Of a stretch of 64,000 nt of DNA, positions 37,502 to 45,562 are shown piece after piece; positions within the stretch are counted from its first letter, which is position 1, and every line of letters begins with the position of its first letter. Below the pieces are notes generated by a model, which was not told where the DNA came from, did not search any database, and worked only from the letters and a program-made list of their open reading frames with translations. Position numbers and translations under genes: made by a program. Source of the stretch: Bradyrhizobium murdochi (GTDB taxonomy: Bacteria; Pseudomonadota; Alphaproteobacteria; Rhizobiales; Xanthobacteraceae). The DNA lies in contig NZ_AXAU01000023.1 of NCBI RefSeq assembly GCF_000472965.1, positions 1 to 64,000 of the forward strand, given 5' to 3'.

Positions 37502-38242
37502 TCAGGGCGACGCAACCAGGCGATAGCCGATGCCGCGCGCCGCCTGCAGGAACAGCGGATTGGCGGGATCGCGCTCGATCTTGCGCCGCAGGCGATTGAT
37601 CTGCACGTCGACCGCGCGTTCGTTCACCGTGCCGCCGCCGGTCAGCGCCGCGCGCGGCACCGTTTCGCCGGGCGCAGCCGCCAGAATGCGCAGCATTTCG
37701 CGCTCGCGGTCGGTTAGGTGAATGATCTCCTCGCCCAGGCGCAGTTCGCCACGATCGAGATGGAAAATGTAAGGGCCGAACGCGATCTGCTCCAGCGCCT
37801 CCACCGGCGGCGGCGCAGAGCGCTTGAGGATATTGCCGATCCTCAAGATCAGTTCGCGCGGCTCGAACGGCTTCGCAACATAATCGTCGGCGCCGATCTG
37901 CAGACCCTCGATCCGCGCCTCCGCCTCATGGCGCGCCGTCAGCATGATGATCGGCACCGAGGAGGAGGTGCGAATGAACCGCGCCAGGTCGAACCCGGTT
38001 TCGCCGGGCATCATGACGTCGAGGATCAGGAGGTCGAAATGCAGGCCGAGCAGTTTTGCGCGCGCATCGTTCGCGCTCGAGGCGGTGGTGACGCGATAGC
38101 CCTCGCCGGTCAGAAACCGCGACAGCAGATCGCGGATACGGCGGTCGTCGTCGACCAAGAGCAGATGCGGGGCGTCATCAGCCAGTTGCCGCGGCGCGCG
38201 CGTGGTGGCTGCAGCGATGGTTGCTCCTTGCGGCACGATCAC
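37502..38242 (-). CDS. OmpR/PhoB-family response regulator
   Basis: A 246-residue protein. The receiver domain has Asp31-33 (VDDDRRI), the phospho-acceptor Asp75 (ILDVMMPGE) and Lys124 (VAKPFEP). The C-terminal winged helix is seen in IHLTDREREMLRIL and VDVQINRLRRKIERDP. Its ATG overlaps the stop of the MarR gene (ATGA) and it ends 8 bp before the kinase gene. The three genes form one operon. Confidence 0.92.
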   Translation of the reverse strand: MIVPQGATIAAATTRAPRQLADDAPHLLLVDDDRRIRDLLSRFLTGEGYRVTTASSANDARAKLLGLHFDLLILDVMMPGETGFDLARFIRTSSSVPIIMLTARHEAEARIEGLQIGADDYVAKPFEPRELILRIGNILKRSAPPPVEALEQIAFGPYIFHLDRGELRLGEEIIHLTDREREMLRILAAAPGETVPRAALTGGGTVNERAVDVQINRLRRKIERDPANPLFLQAARGIGYRLVASP

Positions 38243-38787
38243 TCCCTTGGTTTCTTGCTGCCGATCCCGAAGATCGCCTCCAACACCTTGTCGGGGTCGT
38301 CGCGATCGATCATCGCGCGCAGGAACTCGCTGATCGCGGCGACGCCCTCGGGATTGATGTCCCGGAGCGCGCGGGTGATGCGATCGGTCTGCAGCCCTGC
38401 GAGCTTTGCCACCAAGGCTTCGCCCTTCGGGGTGGCATAAAGAAGGCGCTGCCGGCGGTCGTTATTGCCGGTCTTCTGGATGATGTAGCCCTCGTCGAGC
38501 AACTGCTTGAGCACCCGGCCAAGCGACTGCTTGGTGATCCGCAGCACGTCCAGGAGGTCGGCGACCTTGAGGCCGGGGTAGCGGTAGACGAAATGCATCA
38601 CGCGGTGATGGGCGCGGCCGAACCCGAAAGCCTCGAGCTCATTGTCGGCGTCGCCGACGAAGTCGCGATAGGCGAAAAACAGCAGCTCGATTATGTCCCA
38701 GCGAAATTCGCCAGCCCGCGGGCCAGGGCTGGCAGCCTCCTGCGAATCGGAGGCTACGGAGCCCTTTGAGAAATTTATGTCAGCCAT
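38239..38787 (-). CDS. MarR-family transcriptional regulator
   Basis: A 182-residue winged-helix protein. The recognition region is VADLLDVLRITKQSLGRVLK, the wing has KTGNNDRRQRLLYATPKGE, and long dimerisation helices lie at both ends. It starts the MarR-OmpR-EnvZ operon. The start at 38787 (MADINFSKG) was chosen because a perfect inverted repeat spans exactly this codon and reads as its own operator. An in-frame start at 38829 would place that operator inside the gene. There is no obvious ribosome site. Confidence 0.88.
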   Translation of the reverse strand: MADINFSKGSVASDSQEAASPGPRAGEFRWDIIELLFFAYRDFVGDADNELEAFGFGRAHHRVMHFVYRYPGLKVADLLDVLRITKQSLGRVLKQLLDEGYIIQKTGNNDRRQRLLYATPKGEALVAKLAGLQTDRITRALRDINPEGVAAISEFLRAMIDRDDPDKVLEAIFGIGSKKPRE

Positions 38788-38796
38788 GTTGACATA
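38776..38796. promoter_or_regulatory. Probable MarR autoregulatory operator
   Basis: TATGTCA and TGACATA form a perfect 7+7 inverted repeat with a 7-bp spacer, centred on the start codon of the MarR gene (38785-38787). MarR proteins commonly bind such palindromes over their own promoter or start. Binding is inferred from position and symmetry. Confidence 0.6.
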
Positions 38797-39120
38797 TCTT
38801 GGGTTCAATGTTACAAAACTGCCAGCCACGACGAAACTTTAGGTCGTTTCGAACCTGGTGACGTGTCAGGCAGCCGGAAAAAGCCAGCGATGGCGGCAAC
38901 GGCCGCAAATGGATTACCGTGCGATTGTCGAGCGGCATTTCGGCAAACATACTGGACTTCGGCATCCCGCAAAAGCATGTCCTCGACCGACATGACGGCG
39001 ACGGAAGCCGGCCGCAAGGCCGGTGATGGTGAAGTCCAGACCTGTGAAGGCCCGAAAGGACGCATGCCGGCGCCGATTTGGGCGCCGAATTCCAATAGCG
39101 GGAAGCAAGGGCAAAGGGGA
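38797..39120. other. Intergenic region between the MarR operon and ilvE
   Basis: About 325 bp containing the divergent promoters. The first part (38797-38860) has the AT-rich stretch expected for the MarR promoter. Two small inverted repeats occur near 39015 (GCCGGCCGCAAGGCCGGTG) and 39066 (GGCGCCGATTTGGGCGCC). In-frame extension of ilvE through this region is not supported by family length. Confidence 0.4.
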
Positions 39121-40197
39121 ATGAGTTTGAAATTCGAAATCCGGCCTGCGGCGAATCCAACTCCTGAGAGTGAGCGCGCAGCCAAGCTCGTGGACCCGGG
39201 CTTCGGCCGGATTTTCACCGATCACATGGCCATCGTCCGCTACAATCAGGCGAACGGCTGGCACGACGCGCGGGTCGAGGCTCGCGCGAATTTTCCGCTC
39301 GATCCGGCCACGGCCGTCCTGCACTACGCGCAGGAGATTTTCGAAGGCCTCAAGGCCTACAAGCGCGACAACGGCGTGAACCTGTTCCGTCCCGATGCCA
39401 ACGCGAGGCGCTTCAACAGTTCGGCTGAGCGCATGGCCATGGCGCCGCTGCCCGAAGCTATCTTCATCGAAGCGGTCGAGCAGATCGTGCGCATCGACAG
39501 CGCCTGGATTCCGGGCGGCGAGGGCAGTCTCTATTTGCGGCCCTTCATGATCGCGAGCGAGATATTCCTCGGCGTGAAGCCATCGGCGGAATACATCTTC
39601 GCCGTCATCGCCTCGCCGGTCGGCTCCTATTTCAAGGGCGGTCCTGCGCCGGTGTCGATCTGGGTGTCGGAGAATTACACGCGTGCCGCGATCGGCGGCA
39701 CCGGGGCCGTCAAATGCGGCGGCAACTACGCCGCGAGCCTGCGCGCGCAGGCCGAGGCCATCGAGCGCGGCTGCGATCAGGTCGTTTTTCTCGACGCGAT
39801 CGAACGCCGCTACATCGAGGAGCTCGGCGGCATGAACGTCTTCTTCGTGTTCGACGACGGCTCGCTCTCGACACCGCCGCTCGGCACCATCCTGCCGGGC
39901 ATCACCCGCGATTCGATCATCGCGCTGGCGAAGGATTCCGGCACGGTCGTGCGCGAGGAGGCCTACACCATCGAGCAGTGGCGCAAGGACGCCGCCAGCG
40001 GAAAGCTGAAAGAGGCGTTCGCCTGCGGCACCGCGGCCGTCATCTCGCCGATCGGCAAGGTGTGTTCGGCGAGCGGTGATTTTCTGATCAATGGCGGCGT
40101 CGCCGGCCCTATCGCCATGGGGCTGCGCAAGAAACTCGTCGACATCCAGTACGGTCGCGCGGCGGACCCGCACGATTGGATCAGAAAGGTCCTGTGA
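39121..40197 (+). CDS. ilvE: Branched-chain amino acid aminotransferase (long, type II form)
   Basis: A 358-residue fold-type IV PLP enzyme. LHYAQEIFEGLKAYKR near the N-terminus, GAVKCGGNYAASLRAQAEA with the PLP-binding Lys, and EELGGMNVFFVFDDG are hallmarks of the longer, eukaryote-like branched-chain aminotransferase group. It interconverts Leu, Ile and Val with their 2-oxo acids. The start at 39121 has AAGGGGA just before it. A second, shorter aminotransferase of the same superfamily follows. Confidence 0.9.
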   Translation: MSLKFEIRPAANPTPESERAAKLVDPGFGRIFTDHMAIVRYNQANGWHDARVEARANFPLDPATAVLHYAQEIFEGLKAYKRDNGVNLFRPDANARRFNSSAERMAMAPLPEAIFIEAVEQIVRIDSAWIPGGEGSLYLRPFMIASEIFLGVKPSAEYIFAVIASPVGSYFKGGPAPVSIWVSENYTRAAIGGTGAVKCGGNYAASLRAQAEAIERGCDQVVFLDAIERRYIEELGGMNVFFVFDDGSLSTPPLGTILPGITRDSIIALAKDSGTVVREEAYTIEQWRKDAASGKLKEAFACGTAAVISPIGKVCSASGDFLINGGVAGPIAMGLRKKLVDIQYGRAADPHDWIRKVL

Positions 40198-40318
40198 CCG
40201 GCGGCGAAATTACGCCCGCCGCTTATAGATCACTTTAAGCGCTTGGTAGCGCGCGCCTCGTCGAGTCGCGCGAGGCTGACGCGCGGCTCAATGCAACAGC
40301 GCCAATCGGGAGGAGACC

Positions 40319-41209
40319 ATGGGAGTTTCGTTCGACAAGATCGATGGCGTCATCTGGTACGATGGCAGGCTGGTGCCGTGGGCCGACGCCAACATCCACA
40401 TCCTGACCCATGGCCTGCACTATGCGAGCTGCGTGTTCGAGGGCGAACGCGCCTATGGCGGCAAGGTCTTCAAGAGCACCGAGCATTCCGAGCGGCTGAA
40501 GAATTCGGCCAGTATTCTGGATTTCGAGATTCCCTATTCGGTGGCCGAGATCGACGCCGCCAAGCAGCTCGTGATCGACAAGAACAATCTGCCCGATGCC
40601 TATCTGCGCCCGATTGCCTGGCGTGGTTCGGAGATGATGGGTGTGTCGGCGCCGGCCAACACCATCCATCTCGCCATCGCCGCCTGGGATTGGCCGAGCT
40701 ATTTCGATCCGGCGGAGAAGCTGAAGGGCATCCGGATGTGCATGGCCGAATACCGGCGGCCCGATCCGGCGACGATCCCGGCGATGGCCAAGGCGTCCGG
40801 CCTCTACATGATCTGCACCATCAGCAAGCACAAAGCGGAGCGTGCCGGCTATGCCGATGCCATGATGCTGGACTGGCAGGGCCGGGTGGCCGAATGCACC
40901 GGCGCCAATATCTTTTTCATCAAGGACGGCAAGATCCATACGCCGATCGCCGACTGCTTCCTCGCCGGCATCACCCGCGCCATCGCGATCGACCTCGCCA
41001 GGCACCGCGGCATCGAGGTGATCGAGCGCCGTATCATGCCGGAGGAACTTGATGGCTTCACCGAGTGCTTCATCACCGGCACGGCGGCCGAAGTGACGCC
41101 GGTGTCCGAGATCGCGAGCTGGAAGTTCACGCCCGGCAAGATCTCCGAGCAGTTGATGGCGGACTACAGCGCCGAAGTGCAGCCCAAGGGCAAGGCCGCG
41201 GCGGCGTGA
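40319..41209 (+). CDS. ilvE: Branched-chain amino acid aminotransferase (short, type I form)
   Basis: A 296-residue class IV aminotransferase. IWYDGRLVPWADANIHILTH, then GLHYASCVFEGERAY, the PLP-lysine segment ICTISKHKAERAGYADAMML and ECTGANIFFIKDGK match the standard bacterial IlvE. It has its own GGGAGGAG ribosome site, 121 bp after the preceding paralogue. Both genes should act on Leu, Ile and Val. The long Glu/Asp-rich substrate loops differ, so specificity may too. Confidence 0.88.
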   Translation: MGVSFDKIDGVIWYDGRLVPWADANIHILTHGLHYASCVFEGERAYGGKVFKSTEHSERLKNSASILDFEIPYSVAEIDAAKQLVIDKNNLPDAYLRPIAWRGSEMMGVSAPANTIHLAIAAWDWPSYFDPAEKLKGIRMCMAEYRRPDPATIPAMAKASGLYMICTISKHKAERAGYADAMMLDWQGRVAECTGANIFFIKDGKIHTPIADCFLAGITRAIAIDLARHRGIEVIERRIMPEELDGFTECFITGTAAEVTPVSEIASWKFTPGKISEQLMADYSAEVQPKGKAAAA

Positions 41210-41265
41210 GATAAGCGTGCTTGGCCCGGGTTGCCCTGCCGCGCCTCGGCTGGTACCTAGCCGCC

Positions 41266-42762
41266 ATGGCTGAAAAACCCAAAAAACCGCAGAAACTGAA
41301 GGCGCGGCTGCCGCGCGGGCTCGAAGACCGTGGTCCGGCCGCGATTGCGGCTACCCGCCAGATGGTCGAGAAAATCCGCGAGGTCTACGAGCGCTACGGC
41401 TTCGAGCCGGTGGAAACGCCGGCAATGGAGTTCACCGACGCGCTGGGCAAATTCCTGCCCGACCAGGACCGGCCGAACGAAGGCGTGTTCTCGTTCCAGG
41501 ACGATGACGAGCAGTGGATCTCGTTGCGCTACGATCTGACCGCGCCGCTGGCGCGCTATGTGGCGGAGAATTTCGACGCGCTGCCGAAGCCGTATCGCAG
41601 CTACCGCGCGGGTTACGTCTATCGCAACGAGAAGCCAGGCCCCGGCCGCTTCCGCCAGTTCATGCAGTTCGATGCCGATACGGTGGGCTCCGCCTCGCCG
41701 GCCGCCGATGCCGAGATGTGCATGATGGCGGCGGACACGATGGAAGTGCTCGGCATTCCGCGCGGCAGCTATGTCGTGAAGGTGAATAACCGCAAGGTGC
41801 TAGATGGGGTGATGGAGAGCATCGGGCTTGCAGGCGATGAAAATGCAGGACGCAGACTCACAGTGCTGCGGGCGGTCGATAAATTTGACCGACTGGGTGA
41901 AGATGGCGTTCGGGCATTACTTGGTGATGGCCGCAAGGATGAAAGCGGTGATTTTACGAAGGGCGCCGGTCTGAAGGACGATGATGCTCGTCGAGTGCTC
42001 AATGCCACATGCCCGGAAACAGGCACCAATGAAGAAATAATTGCGAAGTTAGGTGGGGAAACGGAGATTGGCCGAGAAGGTATCGGCGAATTGGCCGCAA
42101 TCGCACGACTCGTCGCCGCCTCAGGTTATGGCGACCGCGTTCGAATCGATCCGACGGTTGTGCGCGGCCTCGAATACTACACTGGCCCCGTCTACGAGAC
42201 AGAACTCCTCCTAGATACCAAGGACGAAAAAGGCCGCCCCGTGCGCTTCGGCTCCGTCGGCGGCGGTGGCCGCTATGACGGCCTCGTCTCGCGCTTCCGC
42301 GGTGAACCGGTGCCGGCCACGGGCTTTTCGATCGGCGTGTCGCGCTTGCAGGCGGCGCTGACGATGTTGGGCAAGCTCGACACGCGGCCCGACTTCGGCC
42401 CCGTCGTGGTCACCGTGTTCGATCGCGACCGTGTTGCCGACTATCAGAAAATGGTCGCGCAGTTGCGCAACGAGAACATCCGCGCTGAGCTCTATCTCGG
42501 TAATCCCAAGAACATGGGTAACCAGCTCAAATATGCCGACCGTCGCAACTCGCCTTGCGTCATCATCCAGGGTTCGGATGAAAAGGCGCGCGGTGAAATC
42601 CAGATCAAGGACCTGATCGAAGGCGCGAAAGCCGCGGCCGCCATCGCCTCCAACCAGGAATGGCGCGAGACTCGTCCGGCGCAGTTTTCGTGCGCTGAGG
42701 GCGAGATCGTCGCAAAAGTGCGCGAGGTGCTCACGCGCCATGATGTGAAGTGGGGCAACTGA
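41266..42762 (+). CDS. hisS: Histidyl-tRNA synthetase (with internal composition mosaic)
   Basis: A 498-residue class II synthetase. Motif 2 is YRAGYVYRNEKPGPGRFRQF, the HisA loop is RGLEYYTGPVYETEL, and motif 3 is GGGGRYDGLV...GFSIGVSRL. The anticodon domain follows. The start at 41266 (MAEKPKKPQ) precedes the conserved RLPRGLEDRGP. Roughly from 41800 to 42240 the DNA is clearly less GC-rich and uses rare codons for this genome (TTA, CTA, ATA), while the flanks are typical. The protein remains in frame and all motifs are intact. The segment suggests recombination with a divergent hisS. Confidence 0.94.
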   Translation: MAEKPKKPQKLKARLPRGLEDRGPAAIAATRQMVEKIREVYERYGFEPVETPAMEFTDALGKFLPDQDRPNEGVFSFQDDDEQWISLRYDLTAPLARYVAENFDALPKPYRSYRAGYVYRNEKPGPGRFRQFMQFDADTVGSASPAADAEMCMMAADTMEVLGIPRGSYVVKVNNRKVLDGVMESIGLAGDENAGRRLTVLRAVDKFDRLGEDGVRALLGDGRKDESGDFTKGAGLKDDDARRVLNATCPETGTNEEIIAKLGGETEIGREGIGELAAIARLVAASGYGDRVRIDPTVVRGLEYYTGPVYETELLLDTKDEKGRPVRFGSVGGGGRYDGLVSRFRGEPVPATGFSIGVSRLQAALTMLGKLDTRPDFGPVVVTVFDRDRVADYQKMVAQLRNENIRAELYLGNPKNMGNQLKYADRRNSPCVIIQGSDEKARGEIQIKDLIEGAKAAAAIASNQEWRETRPAQFSCAEGEIVAKVREVLTRHDVKWGN

Positions 42763-42766
42763 TTTT

Positions 42767-42840
42767 CGTCATACGCGGGCTTGACCCGCGTATCCATCTT
42801 CAAAATGATGGATTGCCGGGTCTCAAGCCCGGCAATGACG
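42767..42840. repeat. Intergenic double stem-loop repeat
   Basis: CGTCAT at one end and ATGACG at the other enclose two hairpins, ACGCGGGCTTGACCCGCGT and GCCGGGTCTCAAGCCCGGC, joined by CCATC...TGATGG. It lies between hisS and the tautomerase gene. Confidence 0.75.
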
Positions 42841-42876
42841 GTTGGCGAGTAAGCAAAAACAAAGGGAGCACTACCA

Positions 42877-43089
42877 ATGCCTGAGATCACCGTGAGCATG
42901 GCCGCCGGCCGCACCGACGAGCAGAAGGCCGGCATGATGCGCGACATCACGCAGGCGCTGGTCAAAAACCTCGGCGTCGATGCCGATGCGGTCGTGATCC
43001 AGATCAACGAAGCGCCATTGGCCCACAAGATGAAGGGCGGCAAGACCTTTGTGGAGCGCGCCGCGGCGGCTGCGGCTGCGAAGAAGTAG
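42877..43089 (+). CDS. 4-oxalocrotonate tautomerase family protein
   Basis: A 70-residue protein. After removal of Met the catalytic Pro1 is exposed (MPEITVSMAAGRTDEQK). The family core is 60-62 residues and this one has a short Ala/Lys tail (AAAAAAAKK). Members tautomerise 2-oxo acids or related enols. The ATG is preceded by AAGGGAG. Substrate unknown. Confidence 0.88.
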   Translation: MPEITVSMAAGRTDEQKAGMMRDITQALVKNLGVDADAVVIQINEAPLAHKMKGGKTFVERAAAAAAAKK

Positions 43090-43105
43090 CGGGCAAATAA
43101 GTCTC

Positions 43106-43202
43106 GTCATTCCGGGGCGCGGGAAGCGCGAACTATGGTGCGCAATTGCGCACCTGAGAATCTCGAGATTCCGGGTTCGCGCTTCCCGCGCCCCGGAATG
43201 AC
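43106..43202. repeat. Intergenic stem-loop repeat with the same 16-bp palindrome as 3703-3718
   Basis: GTCATTCCGGGGCGCGGGAA pairs with its complement at the other end (TTCCCGCGCCCCGGAATGAC), a perfect 20-bp stem. The centre carries GTGCGCAATTGCGCAC at 43138-43153 and TCTCGAGA. Flanked by the tautomerase and thioesterase genes. Confidence 0.8.
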
Positions 43203-43213
43203 AGAGCAAATCC

Positions 43214-43609
43214 ATGGACGCACGCGACTTCATCAAGATCGGCATGAACGCCGAGCGGACGCTGGTGGTGCCGGCGGAACGCACGGTCGGGCATTTCGTC
43301 CCTGGCATGCCGATGGTCTATGCGACGCCGATGATGATCCTGGAAATGGAGATGGCCTCGAGCGACGCCATCAGAGGCCATCTTCAGCCGGGCTGGATCA
43401 CGGTTGGCACCGAGGTCGATATCCGCCATCTCGGCGCGTCGCTGGTCGGCGCGACGGTGCGCGTCGCGGCAAAGGTCGTGGCAGTCGAGCGCCGCGTGAT
43501 CCGCTTTGAGGTCGAAGCCTTCGAAGGCGAGCGCAGAATAGGCGACGGCCGCCACGCCCGCGGGCTCGTCAATGTGGAGACGTTCACGAAGAGGCTTGCA
43601 GGCCGCTGA
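43214..43609 (+). CDS. Hotdog-fold thioesterase (fluoroacetyl-CoA thioesterase-like)
   Basis: A 131-residue protein. RTVGHFVPGMPMVYATPMMI, then LEMEMASSDAIRGHLQPGWI and TVGTEVDIRHLGASLVGATV, fit the hotdog thioesterase family related to FlK. The Thr/Glu/His triad candidates are Thr in YATPMM, Glu in LEMEMA and His near GHLQPG. It probably hydrolyses a small acyl-CoA. Substrate unknown. Confidence 0.8.
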   Translation: MDARDFIKIGMNAERTLVVPAERTVGHFVPGMPMVYATPMMILEMEMASSDAIRGHLQPGWITVGTEVDIRHLGASLVGATVRVAAKVVAVERRVIRFEVEAFEGERRIGDGRHARGLVNVETFTKRLAGR

Positions 43610-43612
43610 CCC

Positions 43613-43702
43613 GTAGGGTGGGCAAAGGCGCACTTCGCGCCGTGCCCACCATCTGGCACCGTGCTCGAAATGGTGGGCACGCTTGCGCTTTGCCCACCCT
43701 AC
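43613..43702. repeat. Stem-loop repeat, family A copy 1
   Basis: GTAGGGTGGGCAAAG at the start pairs with CTTTGCCCACCCTAC at the end. A second nested pair (GTGCCCACCAT / ATGGTGGGCAC) lies inside. Same design as 50341-50461 and 58618-58709. It sits between the convergent thioesterase and proC genes. Confidence 0.88.
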
Positions 43703-43709
43703 GATTCCA

Positions 43710-44528
43710 CTACTTAGCCAATTCCTTCGAGCGCTTCGTCGCCGCGGCGATCGCGCGGATCATCAGCGGCTGCAGGCCGTCCTTGCTCATCAGCACTTCG
43801 AGTGCGGCCGCCGTAGTGCCGCCGGGCGAGGTGACGTTCTGGCGCAGCGTGGCCGAGGCAAGCTCCGAGCGGTGCAGCAATTCGCCGGAGCCGGCGACGG
43901 TTTCGCGCGCGAGCTTCGTTGCAAGCTCGGCCGGCAGGCCGGCCTCGACGCCGGCGCGCGCGAGCTCTTCGGCGAGCAGGAACACGTAGGCCGGGCCGGA
44001 GCCGGACACGGCGGTCACCGCATCCATCAGGCTTTCGTCGTCGACCCATTCGACCGAGCCGGTGGCGCGCAGCAGCGCGTCGGCCGTGGCGCGTTGCGCG
44101 GCGCTGACGTTTTTCGCCGCGACCGCGACCGTGATGCCGCGGCCGATCGAAGCCGGCGTGTTCGGCATGGCGCGAACCACCATGCCGCCGCAGACTTCTT
44201 CAAGTGCCGCGATCGTCGTGCCCGCCATGATCGAGACGACGAGCGTGTTCGTTCCGACGAAGGACTTCAGCGCCGGCCCCGCTTCGCGGAACGTCTGCGG
44301 CTTCACAGCCATCACCAGCGTGTCGACCGTGCCAGCGTCCTTCGGATTGAGGCGGATGCCTTGCGCCGCCAGCGCGCCGATCTCAGCGGATGGCTGCGGC
44401 TCGATCACGATCACGCCGCTTGCGTCGAGCCCGCCGGCCAGCCAGCCGGTCAGCATCGCGCCGCCCATCTTGCCGGCGCCAGCCAGCGCAATGGTGCCGC
44501 GGAGGTTTTGGAGTGTGTTGTTACTCAC
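43710..44528 (-). CDS. proC: Pyrroline-5-carboxylate reductase
   Basis: A 272-residue enzyme of the last step of proline synthesis. The N-terminal NAD(P) motif is IALAGAGKMGGAMLTGWLAG. The C-terminal domain has VSGSGPAYVFLLAEELARAG and NVTSPGGTTAAALEVL, the substrate and dimer signature. The start is a GTG at 44528, because the upstream in-frame sequence is translated repeat DNA. It lies downstream of ybjN, separated by a 200-bp hairpin repeat. Confidence 0.93.
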   Translation of the reverse strand: MSNNTLQNLRGTIALAGAGKMGGAMLTGWLAGGLDASGVIVIEPQPSAEIGALAAQGIRLNPKDAGTVDTLVMAVKPQTFREAGPALKSFVGTNTLVVSIMAGTTIAALEEVCGGMVVRAMPNTPASIGRGITVAVAAKNVSAAQRATADALLRATGSVEWVDDESLMDAVTAVSGSGPAYVFLLAEELARAGVEAGLPAELATKLARETVAGSGELLHRSELASATLRQNVTSPGGTTAAALEVLMSKDGLQPLMIRAIAAATKRSKELAK

Positions 44529-44548
44529 GGTGTCACCATGAATTCTGC

Positions 44549-44740
44549 CGTCGCCCCTGCGACCCGTCTTCGCCAAGGCTTCGCCGGGGCTTGGCGTTGG
44601 GCTCGCCGAAGCTTTAGCGAAGGCGGCACGCAGGGACCCATAACCACCGGCGGTTTTAGTAAAGCTCAGAAGGGGCCACAAGCAGTTTGCTTGAGCCGTG
44701 AGGTCACGGGAGTGTGGGTCCCTGCGTTCGCCGGGACGAC
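44549..44740. repeat. Long intergenic inverted repeat between proC and ybjN
   Basis: The outer arms pair GTCGCCCCTGCG-like sequence and GCACGCAGGGACCCA with TGGGTCCCTGCGTTCG and CCGGGACGAC. The inner part repeats CTTCGCC/GGCGAAG units around 44570-44620. No gene is supported in it. Confidence 0.65.
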
Positions 44741-44768
44741 ATTATGCGTGTGGAGGCGACTAGGAGAC

Positions 44769-45269
44769 CTACGCCTCGCCCTCGGTATCGAACATCGCCG
44801 CGCTCATGGCTTCCGCGGCGCTCTTTCCCGCCCAAACCACAAACTGGAACGCGGGGTAGTAGCGCTCGCAGGCGTGGATGGCGCCGGCCAGCATGACCTC
44901 GCATTGCGCGGTCGAGGCGGTCAGCCCGCCCGGCAGCAGCAGCGCTTGCCGGTACATGATCATGCCGGTGTGGTTCCAGATGTCGAAATGGCCGACCCAT
45001 AATTGTTCGTTGATCGCCGCGATCAGCCGCTGCACTTCGGCACGGCGTGCGGGAGGAATCTTCATGTCGAAGGCGGAGGCGAGGTGCAGCGCCTCGATCT
45101 CGGCCATCCAGGTGAAGGAGAGCTGGTAGTCGGTCCAGTTCCCCTTGGAGACGATCGTGACTTCGTCTTCGCCGGAGCGCTCGAACGCCCAATTGTTTTC
45201 GGCGGCGATGTCCTCGACTGCCGCGAGCGGGTTGTTCCGGGAATCAATAATGCCTTCGAGGAGGGACAT
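44769..45269 (-). CDS. YbjN domain protein
   Basis: A 166-residue protein of the YbjN (PF10722) family. SLLEGIIDSRNNPLAAVEDI at the start, WAFERSGEDEVTIVSKGNWT and LSFTWMAEIEALHLASAFDM are typical. These proteins adopt a type III secretion chaperone-like fold and affect stress or motility phenotypes in some bacteria; the mechanism is unknown. The ATG at 45269 has GAGGGAC nearby. The 337-bp upstream region contains a perfect palindrome and a perfect CtrA box. Confidence 0.82.
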   Translation of the reverse strand: MSLLEGIIDSRNNPLAAVEDIAAENNWAFERSGEDEVTIVSKGNWTDYQLSFTWMAEIEALHLASAFDMKIPPARRAEVQRLIAAINEQLWVGHFDIWNHTGMIMYRQALLLPGGLTASTAQCEVMLAGAIHACERYYPAFQFVVWAGKSAAEAMSAAMFDTEGEA

Positions 45270-45503
45270 GCCGTCTCGACCCTGTTTCTTGAATTCTTCT
45301 GATACGCACGCAAGGGACGGCACGCGTTGAACCGATGTGGCGCCGCCGACTGCAATCCCCCGTTCGCGGATCATCCCGGGGCCTGCCGAGATCAAGTGAT
45401 GTGATTTGCGGAATCCGCGCAACTCACCCCTGAGTCCGTCCACAGGCCAAAGCGGCGTCGTCCACAGGTGTTCGGGGCTACAAAATGCAAACTTGAGAAC
45501 AAA

Positions 45504-45520
45504 CCGGAATCAGATTCCGG
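45504..45520. promoter_or_regulatory. Perfect 17-bp palindrome (candidate operator)
   Basis: CCGGAATC-A-GATTCCGG is a perfect 8+1+8 inverted repeat with a GANTC site in each arm. It lies 28 bp from the CtrA box and about 235 bp upstream of ybjN. Its binding protein is unknown. Confidence 0.5.
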
Positions 45521-45547
45521 AATTAAGGAATCTTGCCGCCACAATGG

Positions 45548-45562
45548 TTAACGGACGGTTAA
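45548..45562. promoter_or_regulatory. Perfect CtrA-type box upstream of ybjN
   Basis: TTAACGGACGGTTAA is an exact TTAA-N7-TTAA. Read on the ybjN strand it continues as TTAACCAT, the extended CtrA half-site reported for alphaproteobacteria. Binding by CtrA is inferred. Confidence 0.6.

Noticed and set aside
41266..42762. hisS as a pseudogene because of its odd middle segment
   Set aside because: The frame is intact and all class II motifs are present.
45437..45468. Two CGTCCACAGG repeats as DnaA boxes or a replication origin
   Set aside because: They match the TTATCCACA consensus only in the core, and there is no dnaA, hemE or parAB nearby. Kept only as a note in the ybjN region.
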